Part shown: positions 1 to 7,406 of the stretch, piece after piece
How the letters are laid out: each line of letters begins with the position of its first letter
Position numbering within the stretch: the first letter of the stretch is position 1
Assembly (NCBI GenBank): GCA_948585895.1
Contig: CAPBNZ010000051.1
Location: forward strand, 1-13,521
Direction: 5' to 3'
From: an uncultured Clostridia bacterium
GTDB lineage: Bacteria > Bacillota > Clostridia > TANB77 > CAG-508
DNA: 13,521 nucleotides
The notes under the pieces: model-generated
The model's database searches: none
Told to the model about the DNA's origin: nothing
The model's input: only the letters and a program-made list of their open reading frames with translations
Program-made: the position numbers and the translations under genes

Positions 1-30
1 CAATGGGGACCAATAGGGACCAATGGAGAC
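1..30. repeat. three degenerate 10-bp direct repeats
   Basis: Three head-to-tail copies of a 10-mer with consensus CAATGGGGAC; copies two and three each differ from it at one position. They lie directly downstream of the recO stop codon and run off the window edge, so the element is probably longer. GGGACC/AATGGGGAC-type motifs are common in intergenic REP-like repeats of Firmicutes, some linked to REP-associated Y1 transposases; that link is from general knowledge and no transposase is visible here. No hairpin is complete within the 44 bases after recO. Confidence 0.55.
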
Positions 31-44
31 GGAATCGATGGATG

Positions 45-774
45 TTAAAATAAATCCTCTAATCGGTATTTTTTTTCTAATTTTTCATCAAAATAAAGCC
101 TACTTACTAATTTAAACTCTTCTAACGCTTCTTCCTTTAAATTGAAGGAATATAATCTTTTGGGTGGTGCTGTTACTGTGTACTTAATGGCATTTAATGT
201 ACTCTTACTAATTTCTATTGTACTTGTATCTTGCTTGCCACATGTTATACATTTTATGCCATTATCTTTTATACTAAAACAACTTATTTCTTGTTTTGCT
301 TTGCAACTCGTACATTCCGTTACCTGTGGTCCAAATCCTAACAAACATAATAGACGTAATTTAAAAACACCTAATACCATATCCAAATTTTTGTCTGTTT
401 CAGATATGGTATAAAGTGTGTTCAATACCAGTTGTAATATTCGATAACAATTTTGATTTTCATGTGTAACATCTTGTACAATTTTATTGATATGTACTGC
501 ATATTTTAATTTATCTAAATCAATTCTAAGATTGTAAAATACTTCAATTGGCTCAACTGAATTGATATGATAAGTTTGAGAACCTTTGAATACTAAATAT
601 TCTCCAAAACAAAACATCTGTGTACCTGCCAAAAGAGCACTCTTTGGTCTTCTTGCTCCTTTGGCTACACAAGAAATTTTGCCGTATATTTGGTGTTAAT
701 ATGGTTAACATCTTATCAAAATCTCCTACATTATTTTCTGATAATACAATTCCATTTATTTTTACATTTGCCAT
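45..774 (-). CDS. recO: DNA repair protein RecO, with one +1 frame change at an in-frame CGG
   Basis: RecO loads RecA in RecF-pathway recombinational repair. The product starts MANVKINGIVLSENN at 774 behind an AGAGGAA ribosome binding site, 11 bases after yqzL, and reads to LTPNI, then meets CGG (684-682). In that frame translation ends soon after in unrelated sequence. Skipping the C continues as GKISCVAKGARRPK, the conserved end of the N-terminal OB fold, and runs on to TAA at 45. The joined protein is 242 aa, the usual RecO length, with the helical core and a four-cysteine zinc finger (C154, C157, C175, C178) intact. There is no other lesion. It is the last gene of era-yqzL-recO. A conventional annotation would call it frameshifted; I infer recoded translation, because the same signature recurs five more times in this window. 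A plain inactivating insertion or sequence error is the alternative. Confidence 0.88.
682..684 (-). other. in-frame CGG frame-change site in recO
   Basis: Coding-strand context AAT ATA CGG CAA. The upstream frame encodes TPNI. Continuing from GGC (skipping the C) encodes GKIS, which keeps exact RecO spacing with glycine before the conserved lysine. There is no run of C here, so simple replication slippage does not explain the extra base. Confidence 0.7.
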
Positions 775-785
775 TTTATTTCCTC

Positions 786-944
786 TTATTTTTCTGAAAA
801 GGGGTTGTTTCTTTTTTCCTCCGAAAATGGTTTCAAAGAACACTCCTGTATTTTCTTTTCCATATCTTCTATTTGTTTTAATTCCATAAAAGCATTGATA
901 TCTCCTGTATTTTTAAAGGTTTCCCATGCTATTTTTTTAATCAT
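786..944 (-). CDS. yqzL: YqzL family small protein
   Basis: A 52-aa protein starting MIKKIAWETFKNTGDINAFM. The W-x-x-F-x-x-TGD-I pattern in the first 20 residues is the hallmark of the YqzL family, whose gene sits between era and recO in Bacillus and many Clostridia. Function is unknown. I place the start at 944 because AAGGAGAG lies 8 bases upstream; the open frame extends further, but the extension has no binding site or family similarity. The tail after residue 30 is charged and low in complexity (PFSEEKRNNPFSEK). It contains an out-of-phase CGG (TCG GAG). Skipping that C would give a different short basic tail, so the C-terminus is slightly uncertain. It lies 79 bases after era and 11 before recO, with no terminator on either side, so it is very likely cotranscribed with both. 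Confidence 0.85.
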   Translation of the reverse strand: MIKKIAWETFKNTGDINAFMELKQIEDMEKKIQECSLKPFSEEKRNNPFSEK

Positions 945-1023
945 AATCGTTACTCTCCTTTGACTTAAAGTTTTACCTTTAATTTTATCTTTGGCATTTT
1001 CCTTGCTTTTTATACAATTGGTT

Positions 1024-1932
1024 TTATTTTTGTTTGAATTTATTGACAATGGTATCATTTGATTGCCAATCTTCTTTGACTTTAACCCAAGTTTTCAAAT
1101 TTATTTTCAGTCCAAAATTTTCTTCCATCTCAATTCTTGCTGCTCTTCCTATTCGTTTCAACATTTCGCCTTTTTTTCCTATTATAATTCCTTTATGTGA
1201 TTCTCTTAAACAATAAATGGTAGCTTCTATGTCATTTATTTCTTCTCTTTGTTTATTTTTTCTAGTCTTCATTTTTTCTACTTCTACATAGATACCATGT
1301 GGTACTTCATCTTGTAATAATTTTAAGGCTTTTTCTCGAATTATTTCTTCTGCTAACTGTCTTAAAGTTTGGTCTGTATATTCCTCTATATCATAATATG
1401 CTGGACCTGGTTTTAGGTTCTTTTCAATCTCATCTAATATAACTTCTCTATACTTCTGATTGGTTGCTGAAATAGGTATTACTGTTTCAAAATTATACTC
1501 TTTTCTATAAATATCTATCAATTTTAGGAGAGTTTCTCTTTTGACTAAATCAATTTTATTAATAATTAAAATCGTTTTTCTTTTTGCTTCTTTTATTTTT
1601 TCTAAAATGATGCTATCTCCTCTACCAATCTCTTGACTGGTTGCTTCGATTAAAAATAAAACAACATCACTATCCGGAATGCTAGAAAAAGAAGTCTCTA
1701 TCATTGTTTCATTCAATTTCGTTTTTGGTTTATGGATACCTGGTGTATCAATAAAAACAATTTGACTATTTTCTCGATTTACAATTCCCTTAATCGCAGT
1801 TCTTGTTGTTTGAACCTTATTAGCAATCGCTGCAATTTTTTCTCCTACTAATAAATTTAATAAAGTAGATTTTCCTACATTTGTTCTTCCTATTAATGTT
1901 ACAAATCCTGATCTAAATTCTAACGTTTTCAT
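1024..1932 (-). CDS. era: GTPase Era
   Basis: Essential GTPase that binds the 3' end of 16S rRNA and chaperones assembly of the 30S subunit. All G motifs are visible in the 302-aa product: G1 GRTNVGKST at 15-23, a G2-region threonine pair near 42, G3 DTPG at 62-65, G4 NKID at 125-128 and G5 SAT near 155. The C-terminal KH domain has its GKKG loop at 252-255, followed by R-A-A-R and the WVKVKEDW strand near 281. Length and domain order match the family. The start is supported by GAGGAG a short distance upstream. A TATAAT box lies about 80 bases before the start and no gene lies between, so era probably heads the era-yqzL-recO transcript. Confidence 0.97.
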   Translation of the reverse strand: MKTLEFRSGFVTLIGRTNVGKSTLLNLLVGEKIAAIANKVQTTRTAIKGIVNRENSQIVFIDTPGIHKPKTKLNETMIETSFSSIPDSDVVLFLIEATSQEIGRGDSIILEKIKEAKRKTILIINKIDLVKRETLLKLIDIYRKEYNFETVIPISATNQKYREVILDEIEKNLKPGPAYYDIEEYTDQTLRQLAEEIIREKALKLLQDEVPHGIYVEVEKMKTRKNKQREEINDIEATIYCLRESHKGIIIGKKGEMLKRIGRAARIEMEENFGLKINLKTWVKVKEDWQSNDTIVNKFKQK

Positions 1933-2014
1933 TCTTACTCCTCTTTTTTGGAAATTCTGGGATAATGACTAATTCTCCAGATTAAACACTTACTTTCTTA
2001 TTTTTATCCTTTCT

Positions 2015-2043
2015 ATTATACACCATCTTTTTGCTAAATTTGT
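2015..2043 (-). promoter_or_regulatory. probable promoter of era-yqzL-recO
   Basis: A perfect TATAAT occupies 2020-2015 on the minus strand, about 83 bases before the era start. The best -35 at 17-18 bp spacing (ACAAAT or TACAAA) is weak. The call rests on the perfect -10 box, its place in the only gap upstream of era, and the hairpin that ends the preceding gene at 2122. Confidence 0.55.
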
Positions 2044-2121
2044 AGAATTTGAAGAATTTTTTATTTTTCTTTCTTTCTATTTTTGATTATTGCCTCGCGA
2101 AATGTGTTTTATTGTATAGGA

Positions 2122-2166
2122 AAATGCCACAAGATATTAAACTTTTTGTTTAATTTTGTGGCATTT
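2122..2166 (-). terminator. hairpin terminator of the GT4 glycosyltransferase gene
   Basis: An 11-bp outer stem (2122-2132 with 2156-2166, core TGCCACAA) encloses a small asymmetric bulge and a 7-bp inner stem (2136-2142 with 2148-2154) capped by a 5-base loop. It begins 3 bases beyond the stop codon at 2169. The minus-strand T run after the stem is only four bases, so termination may be partial. Confidence 0.7.
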
Positions 2167-2168
2167 GT

Positions 2169-3461
2169 TTATGCATAAGCTTGGCGTTTTTTAAAACTAA
2201 GTAGATTTGTAATTTCACTTTCTGTATTTTTCGCTTTTTTTGTTTTTCTTGCTCTTTCTTGTTCCAATTCTCTTTTTTGTTTTTCTGCTATAGATTGACA
2301 GATTGCCTTTTGATAGGTAAAGTGCGTATCTTGTGCTATTTTATTCCAGTTATATTCATTTCTTACTTTATTTTTTGCTTTTTTTGTTATATCACTACAA
2401 AGTTTATGGTCATATAATAATTCTAATATAGAATCTGCTATTGAATTCGCATTTCCACAATAGGCTTTCATTCCATTACTTCTATGATCTACAATTTCAT
2501 TTAATCCCCCAATATCTGAAACAACAATTGGATTTTCTGACAACATAGCTTCTAATGCCACAATACCAAATGGTTCGTAGGTACTTGGAAAAACAGATAT
2601 ATCAGCTGCTTTATACATTTTTTGTACGTCTTTTCCTCCCATATAACCTGCAAAATATACTTTATTGTCTATTCCCATAGCATTCACTTGTTGCCTTAAT
2701 TCTTCCAACATACCACCTTTTCCACATATAACAAGTTTCGCATCATGATATCCTGCTAATATCTTTGGCATAGCTGCAATTAAATGTTGAATTCCTTTTT
2801 CATAGACTAGTCTTCCCATAAATAAGATAATTTTTTCATTATCCATTGCATATTTTCTTCTAAAGTTATAATCTCTTTCTATCCCATTAAATAGATTCAT
2901 GTTAACCCCATTTGGTATCACATTTATTTTATCATAAGGTAACCCAAATAATCTTTGTAATTCATTTTTCATATAGTTGCTATTAACAATTACTTCGGCT
3001 GACTCATATGTTAACATCCATTCTGTATCATTAATATATCTTTGCTGTTCATCATGAATACCACTATTTCTTCCCGCTTCTGTTGCATGAATTGTAGAAA
3101 CAATTGGAATATTATAGGAATTTTTCAAGGTTTTCGCACTATAGGCTACTAACCAATCATGTGCATGAATAACGTCAAAATTCCCTTGTTCTGCTATTAT
3201 TTCATTCGCTTTGGCAATCATATTAAAATTCATTTGCATAACCCAATCTATAAAATTGTTTGGATTTATCATATAGTTATTTACTCGATATACTTTTACT
3301 CCTTTATCATCTTCAAAATCAGGTGCCTCTCCATCACGATAAGTAACAACTGTTACATCATGCCCATCTTTTAATAGTGTCCTAGATAAATCATACACTA
3401 CTCTTGCGATTCCTCCTACAACTCTTGGTGGATATTCCCATGTTAACATTAATATTTTCAT
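2169..3461 (-). CDS. GT4 family glycosyltransferase, glycogen/starch synthase-like
   Basis: A GT-B fold enzyme of family GT4 that would transfer a sugar from a nucleotide sugar. In the 430-aa product, the N-terminal Rossmann domain opens MKILMLTWEYPPRVVGGIAR with the donor/acceptor loop GG at 16-17, and HAHDWL is at 99-104. The C-terminal domain begins near residue 205, with GRLVYEKG at 216-223 and the E-x7-E motif in EPFGIVALE (E296, E304). The WEYPPxxxGG opening resembles the GT4 alpha-glucan synthases (archaeal GlgA, actinobacterial GlgM-like), so glycogen or another alpha-glucan is a reasonable product; a cell-surface polysaccharide role is also possible. A charged, probably helical tail (about 390-415) follows the catalytic fold. 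The start is supported by AGGAAG 7-8 bases upstream. It is monocistronic, with its own terminator and a separate upstream gap. No other glycogen genes are in the window. Confidence 0.88.
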   Translation of the reverse strand: MKILMLTWEYPPRVVGGIARVVYDLSRTLLKDGHDVTVVTYRDGEAPDFEDDKGVKVYRVNNYMINPNNFIDWVMQMNFNMIAKANEIIAEQGNFDVIHAHDWLVAYSAKTLKNSYNIPIVSTIHATEAGRNSGIHDEQQRYINDTEWMLTYESAEVIVNSNYMKNELQRLFGLPYDKINVIPNGVNMNLFNGIERDYNFRRKYAMDNEKIILFMGRLVYEKGIQHLIAAMPKILAGYHDAKLVICGKGGMLEELRQQVNAMGIDNKVYFAGYMGGKDVQKMYKAADISVFPSTYEPFGIVALEAMLSENPIVVSDIGGLNEIVDHRSNGMKAYCGNANSIADSILELLYDHKLCSDITKKAKNKVRNEYNWNKIAQDTHFTYQKAICQSIAEKQKRELEQERARKTKKAKNTESEITNLLSFKKRQAYA

Positions 3462-3529
3462 GGATGTACTTCCTTTCTTTTTTCATTTTCTTTTGTTATT
3501 TTTTATTATCTGACATTTTTCTTCAATTT

Positions 3530-3558
3530 ATTATATTGTATACAAATTTCCACAAAAA
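3530..3558 (-). promoter_or_regulatory. possible promoter of the GT4 gene
   Basis: A perfect TATAAT lies at 3535-3530 on the minus strand, about 70 bases before the start codon. The -35 position at 17 bp reads TTTTTG, a poor match, so the call rests on the -10 box and its position between a terminator hairpin (3673-3702) and the gene. Confidence 0.4.
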
Positions 3559-3672
3559 GTAAACGCTTTTTTAAATTTTTTTATCTTTTTTGTTATGATT
3601 GCATCCATGTTATCAATTTAAATGGGCAAAACCCATGTTTTCTCTAATTTGCATAAGCTTTGTTGGATAGAA

Positions 3673-3702
3673 ATAACAGTCTGTATCATTACAGACTGTT
3701 AT
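3673..3702 (-). terminator. 13-bp perfect hairpin ending the metallopeptidase-queA-tgt-WG operon
   Basis: Perfect inverted repeat ATAACAGTCTGTA / TACAGACTGTTAT with a 4-base loop, 41 bases after the WG-gene stop codon. The minus-strand 3' flank is T-rich (TTATTTCTAT) but interrupted, so it is an imperfect intrinsic terminator or a 3' end-protecting hairpin. Confidence 0.65.
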
Positions 3703-3743
3703 ACTATTATTTTCGAAGTATATCAAAAATTAACCTATTTATT

Positions 3744-5177
3744 TTAATCTTCTGTATTCTCTTCATTTGATGTCAAAGTATTTGAGTTGTTCGTTGTGTT
3801 TACAGAATTTGTATTATTGGATTGATTTTTCACATCATTTCTGGATTCTTTTGCTGTGATTCCATTTCTATTTAGCCATTCTTCCGCATCCCATTTTTGG
3901 TCATTTACAGTAATATAATAATGTCTTTCTCCTCCACTAATAGTCATATAGATATCATCTGCTACTGTTGCAAATAATTCTGAACCTTCTGAATTAAGTA
4001 ATGTATATTTTTTATCTTTACATGCAACCAATACATTATAATTTGGAATAACTAATAAATTTAATGCATCTTTATTACTAGAAGCAATATATCCCAAACT
4101 ATCATATTTGTATTCTACTACCTGTTTTCCGTTTTTATCGAATAATCCCCAATATTCATCTTTCCTAACAGGTATTAAATTTTCTGCTAATAGATATCCA
4201 TTTTTAATATTGTTTTGTGAAAATCTTGAAATGTCAATTCCAACTTCATCATTTTCTATATATATTTTTATATTTCCTTTAATATCGATTACACCATATT
4301 TTTGGTCTTTTTGAACTACATATAGTCCTGCATCACTATCCATTAATTCAATACTATCATATATAATTTGTACTTTTGTTTCTTTTGCTGCTGATAAGAC
4401 ACCCACTTTCTTATTGTTTTCTACTAGAAAATCTCCTGTATTTTGAAGATAGGTAATATTGTCATATTTAGGTTCTAATATAACAGTTCCATCTGTTCCT
4501 ATTACACCATATTGTTTCTTCTGTTTATCTTTTAATACAATTAGTTGATTTTTCAAAATACTTTTTTGATTGTTAAATACACTATCTAGTTCAACATATC
4601 CATAATCTAATACCTTGCTTGCATAATATTGATATAAATAGGGTAATGTCCAAATAACAATATTATTGTCTTCTTCGTTATATTCAAAGCTAATATTAAA
4701 TGCTTTTTCAAGACCTTCTGTCGAAACATATAACACACCATTAATTGCTTTTACTGGATTTTTAATATATACATATTCATATTCATTATTATTTTTTGTT
4801 AAGTCTAACTTATATATTTTATTTTGACCCAATTCAAAATTTGCTACTTCACTGTCATTTATTACATAGCATTTACTTGGTTGTTCTGATTTCTCACTGT
4901 ATTCTCCATTGTAACTTTCATATCCAAAATAAGATGAAATTTCTTTTATCGGTGCATATACTGTTCCATCATTTTCAAATACTAATAAATTTTTTAATTT
5001 TTCATTTGATACACCATCTACTGTTAATTTCATAGTATTACTTTTCACATACATTAAATAAATAGCAATAGAAATAATAATCATTACTACTAAAATAATG
5101 GCAATTAATATGATAGTTGCTGTTTTTTTTCTTTTTGTTTCTTCTCTATTTTGAAAACTTTCTTCCATTAAATTCAT
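3744..5177 (-). CDS. membrane-anchored WG-repeat protein with copper-amine-oxidase-N-like domain
   Basis: A 477-aa protein. Residues 19-43 are one strongly hydrophobic segment after a basic N-terminus, giving an uncleaved anchor with the rest outside the cell. Residues about 50-175 resemble the small copper amine oxidase N-terminal domain common in clostridial envelope proteins (VDGV..., VYAPIKEISSYFGY, GVLYVSTEGLEKAF, IVIWTLP); here it is likely structural, not enzymatic. From about 215 to 410 are four or five WG-type repeats with the core YGVID-x-x-G (YGVIGTDG, VGVLSAAK, YGVIDIKG, WGLFDKNG, YTLLNSEG). The C-terminal 27 residues are rich in Asn, Thr and Ser, as in a flexible tail. Function is unknown; binding to wall or extracellular ligands is a guess. 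The start is supported by GGGAGG 8 bases upstream, which lies just beyond the tgt stop, so it is cotranscribed with tgt. Confidence 0.85.
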   Translation of the reverse strand: MNLMEESFQNREETKRKKTATIILIAIILVVMIIISIAIYLMYVKSNTMKLTVDGVSNEKLKNLLVFENDGTVYAPIKEISSYFGYESYNGEYSEKSEQPSKCYVINDSEVANFELGQNKIYKLDLTKNNNEYEYVYIKNPVKAINGVLYVSTEGLEKAFNISFEYNEEDNNIVIWTLPYLYQYYASKVLDYGYVELDSVFNNQKSILKNQLIVLKDKQKKQYGVIGTDGTVILEPKYDNITYLQNTGDFLVENNKKVGVLSAAKETKVQIIYDSIELMDSDAGLYVVQKDQKYGVIDIKGNIKIYIENDEVGIDISRFSQNNIKNGYLLAENLIPVRKDEYWGLFDKNGKQVVEYKYDSLGYIASSNKDALNLLVIPNYNVLVACKDKKYTLLNSEGSELFATVADDIYMTISGGERHYYITVNDQKWDAEEWLNRNGITAKESRNDVKNQSNNTNSVNTTNNSNTLTSNEENTED

Positions 5178-5192
5178 TGTATATACCTCCCA

Positions 5193-6320
5193 TTATTTTA
5201 CATACCCATATTTTCGATAAAATTCTTCTCGGAAATTTCCTAAATTATCTCTCTCAATTTCTATTTTAACCCTTTCCATTAAATTAGTCAAGAATCTTAA
5301 GTTATGAATTGACAATAATCTAACCCCTAAAATTTCATTTGTTTTAACTAAATGTCTTATATAAGCTCTTGTATAATTTTTACAAGTATAACAATCACAT
5401 TCTGAATCTAACGGATTCCAATCTCTTTCATAGGTTGCATTTCTTACCACTACTTTTCCATGCGATGTCATAGCTGTTCCATTTCTTGCAATTCGAGTAG
5501 GTAATACACAATCACACATATCAATTCCTGCTATAGCAGCTTCTATTAAATAATCTGGTGTTCCTACTCCCATTAAGTATCTTGGCTTATCTTTTGGCAT
5601 GAGTGGTGTTGTATATTTTAAGACTTCTAAAAATTCTTCTTTTGGTTCTCCTACACTAATTCCACCAATTGCATATCCTGGTAAATCTAAAGCAATTAAA
5701 TCTTCTGCACTTTTTTCTCTTAAATCTTTATAAAATCCTCCTTGTATAATGCCAAATAGTGCTTGCTTTTCGGTTGTTGTATGTGCTTCTTTGCATCTTT
5801 TAGCCCATCTGGTTGTTCTTTCCATTGATTGTTTAGTATATTCATAACTTGCTCCATGTTCAACACATTCATCAAAAGCCATCATAATATCACTACCTAA
5901 ATCTTCTTCAATTTCCATTACCGATTCAGGTGAAAAGAAATGTTTGCTTCCATCTAAATGAGATTTAAATTCAACCCCCTCTTCTGATATTGTTCTTAAA
6001 TCTCCTAAACTAAATACTTGAAATCCTCCACTATCTGTCAAAATAGGCCTGTCCCAATTCATAAATTGATGCAATCCTCCTGCTTCTTTTACCAGTTTAC
6101 TGCCAGGTCTTAAATATAAATGATAGGTATTAGATAATATAATTTCTGCCTTTACTTCTTTCTTTAATTCTTCTGGTGTCATAGACTTTACCGTTGCTTG
6201 CGTTCCTACTGGCATAAATACAGGGGTCTGAATATCGCCATGAGGTGTATGAATTACACCTCTTCTTGCTCCTGTTTGTTTACATTCGTGTAATAATTCA
6301 TAAGTTACTGCTGATTTCAT
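5193..6320 (-). CDS. tgt: tRNA-guanine transglycosylase
   Basis: Exchanges guanine-34 of tRNAs with GUN anticodons (Asp, Asn, His, Tyr) for preQ1 in queuosine synthesis. The 375-aa product has the family length. TDSGGFQVFSL places the catalytic aspartate at 96, and CDCVLPTRIARNG carries the nucleophilic aspartate D270. GGISVGEP (219-226) and YLMGVGTP (248-255) line the base pocket. Zinc ligands are C308, C310, C313 and H339. The start is supported by GGAGA 8 bases upstream. It follows queA by 60 bases, giving the usual queuosine pair; queA acts on the preQ1-tRNA that Tgt makes. No preQ1 synthesis gene (queCDEF) is in the window, so the base may be salvaged or made elsewhere. The product is intact with no in-frame CGG. 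Confidence 0.97.
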   Translation of the reverse strand: MKSAVTYELLHECKQTGARRGVIHTPHGDIQTPVFMPVGTQATVKSMTPEELKKEVKAEIILSNTYHLYLRPGSKLVKEAGGLHQFMNWDRPILTDSGGFQVFSLGDLRTISEEGVEFKSHLDGSKHFFSPESVMEIEEDLGSDIMMAFDECVEHGASYEYTKQSMERTTRWAKRCKEAHTTTEKQALFGIIQGGFYKDLREKSAEDLIALDLPGYAIGGISVGEPKEEFLEVLKYTTPLMPKDKPRYLMGVGTPDYLIEAAIAGIDMCDCVLPTRIARNGTAMTSHGKVVVRNATYERDWNPLDSECDCYTCKNYTRAYIRHLVKTNEILGVRLLSIHNLRFLTNLMERVKIEIERDNLGNFREEFYRKYGYVK

Positions 6321-6380
6321 ACTTATCTTTCTCCTTTTTTGTAATATTTAAGCAATGCTGTGGACTTAAAGTATAATGTA

Positions 6381-7406
6381 TTATTTAGAAATAAACATAG
6401 CATCGCCAAAACTAAAAAATCGATATCTATTTTGAACTGCTTCTTTATATGCACTCATCATATAATCTTTTCCTGCTAATGCTGATACTAGCATTAATAG
6501 AGTTGATTGAGGTAAATGGAAATTGGTTATTAATCCATCTAATATTTTAAATTGATAGCCTGGATAGATAAATATTTGTGTATCTCCTTCTGCTTCTTTT
6601 ATCGTTCCATTTTTGTCCGCTACTGTTTCTAATACTCTACATGAAGTCGTTCCTACAGCAATGACCCTTTTTCCATTTTTCTTAGCTTGATTTATTATAT
6701 CTACATCTTCCTGTTTGATATAATAATGTTCTGCATGCATTTTATGATTTTCTACTATTTCTTCTTTGACTGGTCTAAAAGTGCCAATTCCAACATGTAA
6801 TGTTACATTGGCAATCCTAATACCTTTTTCTTGTAATTTCTCTAATAATTCTTCTGTAAAATGCAATCCTGCTGTAGGTGCTGCTGCCGATCCATTATAT
6901 TTAGCATATATGGTTTGATATCTATCTTTTTGCTTTAGTTCTTCATGAATGTAAGGTGGCAACGGCATCAATCCAATTTTATCTAAGATTTCATTGAATA
7001 TTCCTTCATAATGGAATTCTACTTTTCTGGTTCCTCCTGACATTATTTCTAGTATATTAGCTGTTAATAGATTTTCTCCAAAAGTTACCCTTGTTCCCAC
7101 ATGAAGCTTATTTCCTGGTCTAACAATACATTCCCAAATGTCTTTTTCTATATTGTTTAAAAGTAAAAACTCAACTTTTGCACCTGTTTCTTTTTTTCCA
7201 TACAATCTTGCTGGTATTACTTTAGTATTATTTCTAACTAAAACGTCTCCTGGTTCTAAATAATCAATCATATTTTTAAAGATTTTGTGTTCTATCGTTT
7301 GCTTTTTTGTGTTTAGCACCATTAATCTTGATTCATCTCTTTTTTCGATTGGTGTTTGTGCAATTAATTCTTCTGGTAATTCATAATTAAATTCTGTTAC
7401 TTTCAT
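6381..7406 (-). CDS. queA: S-adenosylmethionine:tRNA ribosyltransferase-isomerase
   Basis: Transfers and isomerises the ribosyl part of SAM onto preQ1-34 of tRNA to make epoxyqueuosine. The 341-aa product has family length and characteristic segments: FNYELPEELIAQTPIEKRDESRLMVL at the N-terminus, LPPYIHEELKQKDRYQTIYAK, GSAAAPTAGLHFTEELLE, TLHVGIGTFRPVKEE, and ITNFHLPQSTLLMLVSALAG near the C-terminus. The start is supported by AGGAAAG upstream. Its ATG overlaps the TGA of the metallopeptidase gene (ATGA), so translation may be coupled to that gene. Tgt follows after 60 bases. Coupling matters here because ribosomes reach this ATG only if they pass the frame-change site at 7896-7898 in the preceding gene. 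Confidence 0.97.
   Translation of the reverse strand: MKVTEFNYELPEELIAQTPIEKRDESRLMVLNTKKQTIEHKIFKNMIDYLEPGDVLVRNNTKVIPARLYGKKETGAKVEFLLLNNIEKDIWECIVRPGNKLHVGTRVTFGENLLTANILEIMSGGTRKVEFHYEGIFNEILDKIGLMPLPPYIHEELKQKDRYQTIYAKYNGSAAAPTAGLHFTEELLEKLQEKGIRIANVTLHVGIGTFRPVKEEIVENHKMHAEHYYIKQEDVDIINQAKKNGKRVIAVGTTSCRVLETVADKNGTIKEAEGDTQIFIYPGYQFKILDGLITNFHLPQSTLLMLVSALAGKDYMMSAYKEAVQNRYRFFSFGDAMFISK

Noticed and set aside
821..823. CGG in the yqzL tail (TTT TCG GAG) as another frame-change site
   Set aside because: It is out of phase, and the unshifted reading gives a plausible tail with a proper stop before recO. The alternative tail is equally short, so nothing favours a shift.
3622..3636. Small hairpin ATGGG-CAAAA-CCCAT as a terminator
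   Set aside because: Only 5 bp, and on the minus strand it lies past the stronger hairpin at 3673-3702; likely chance.
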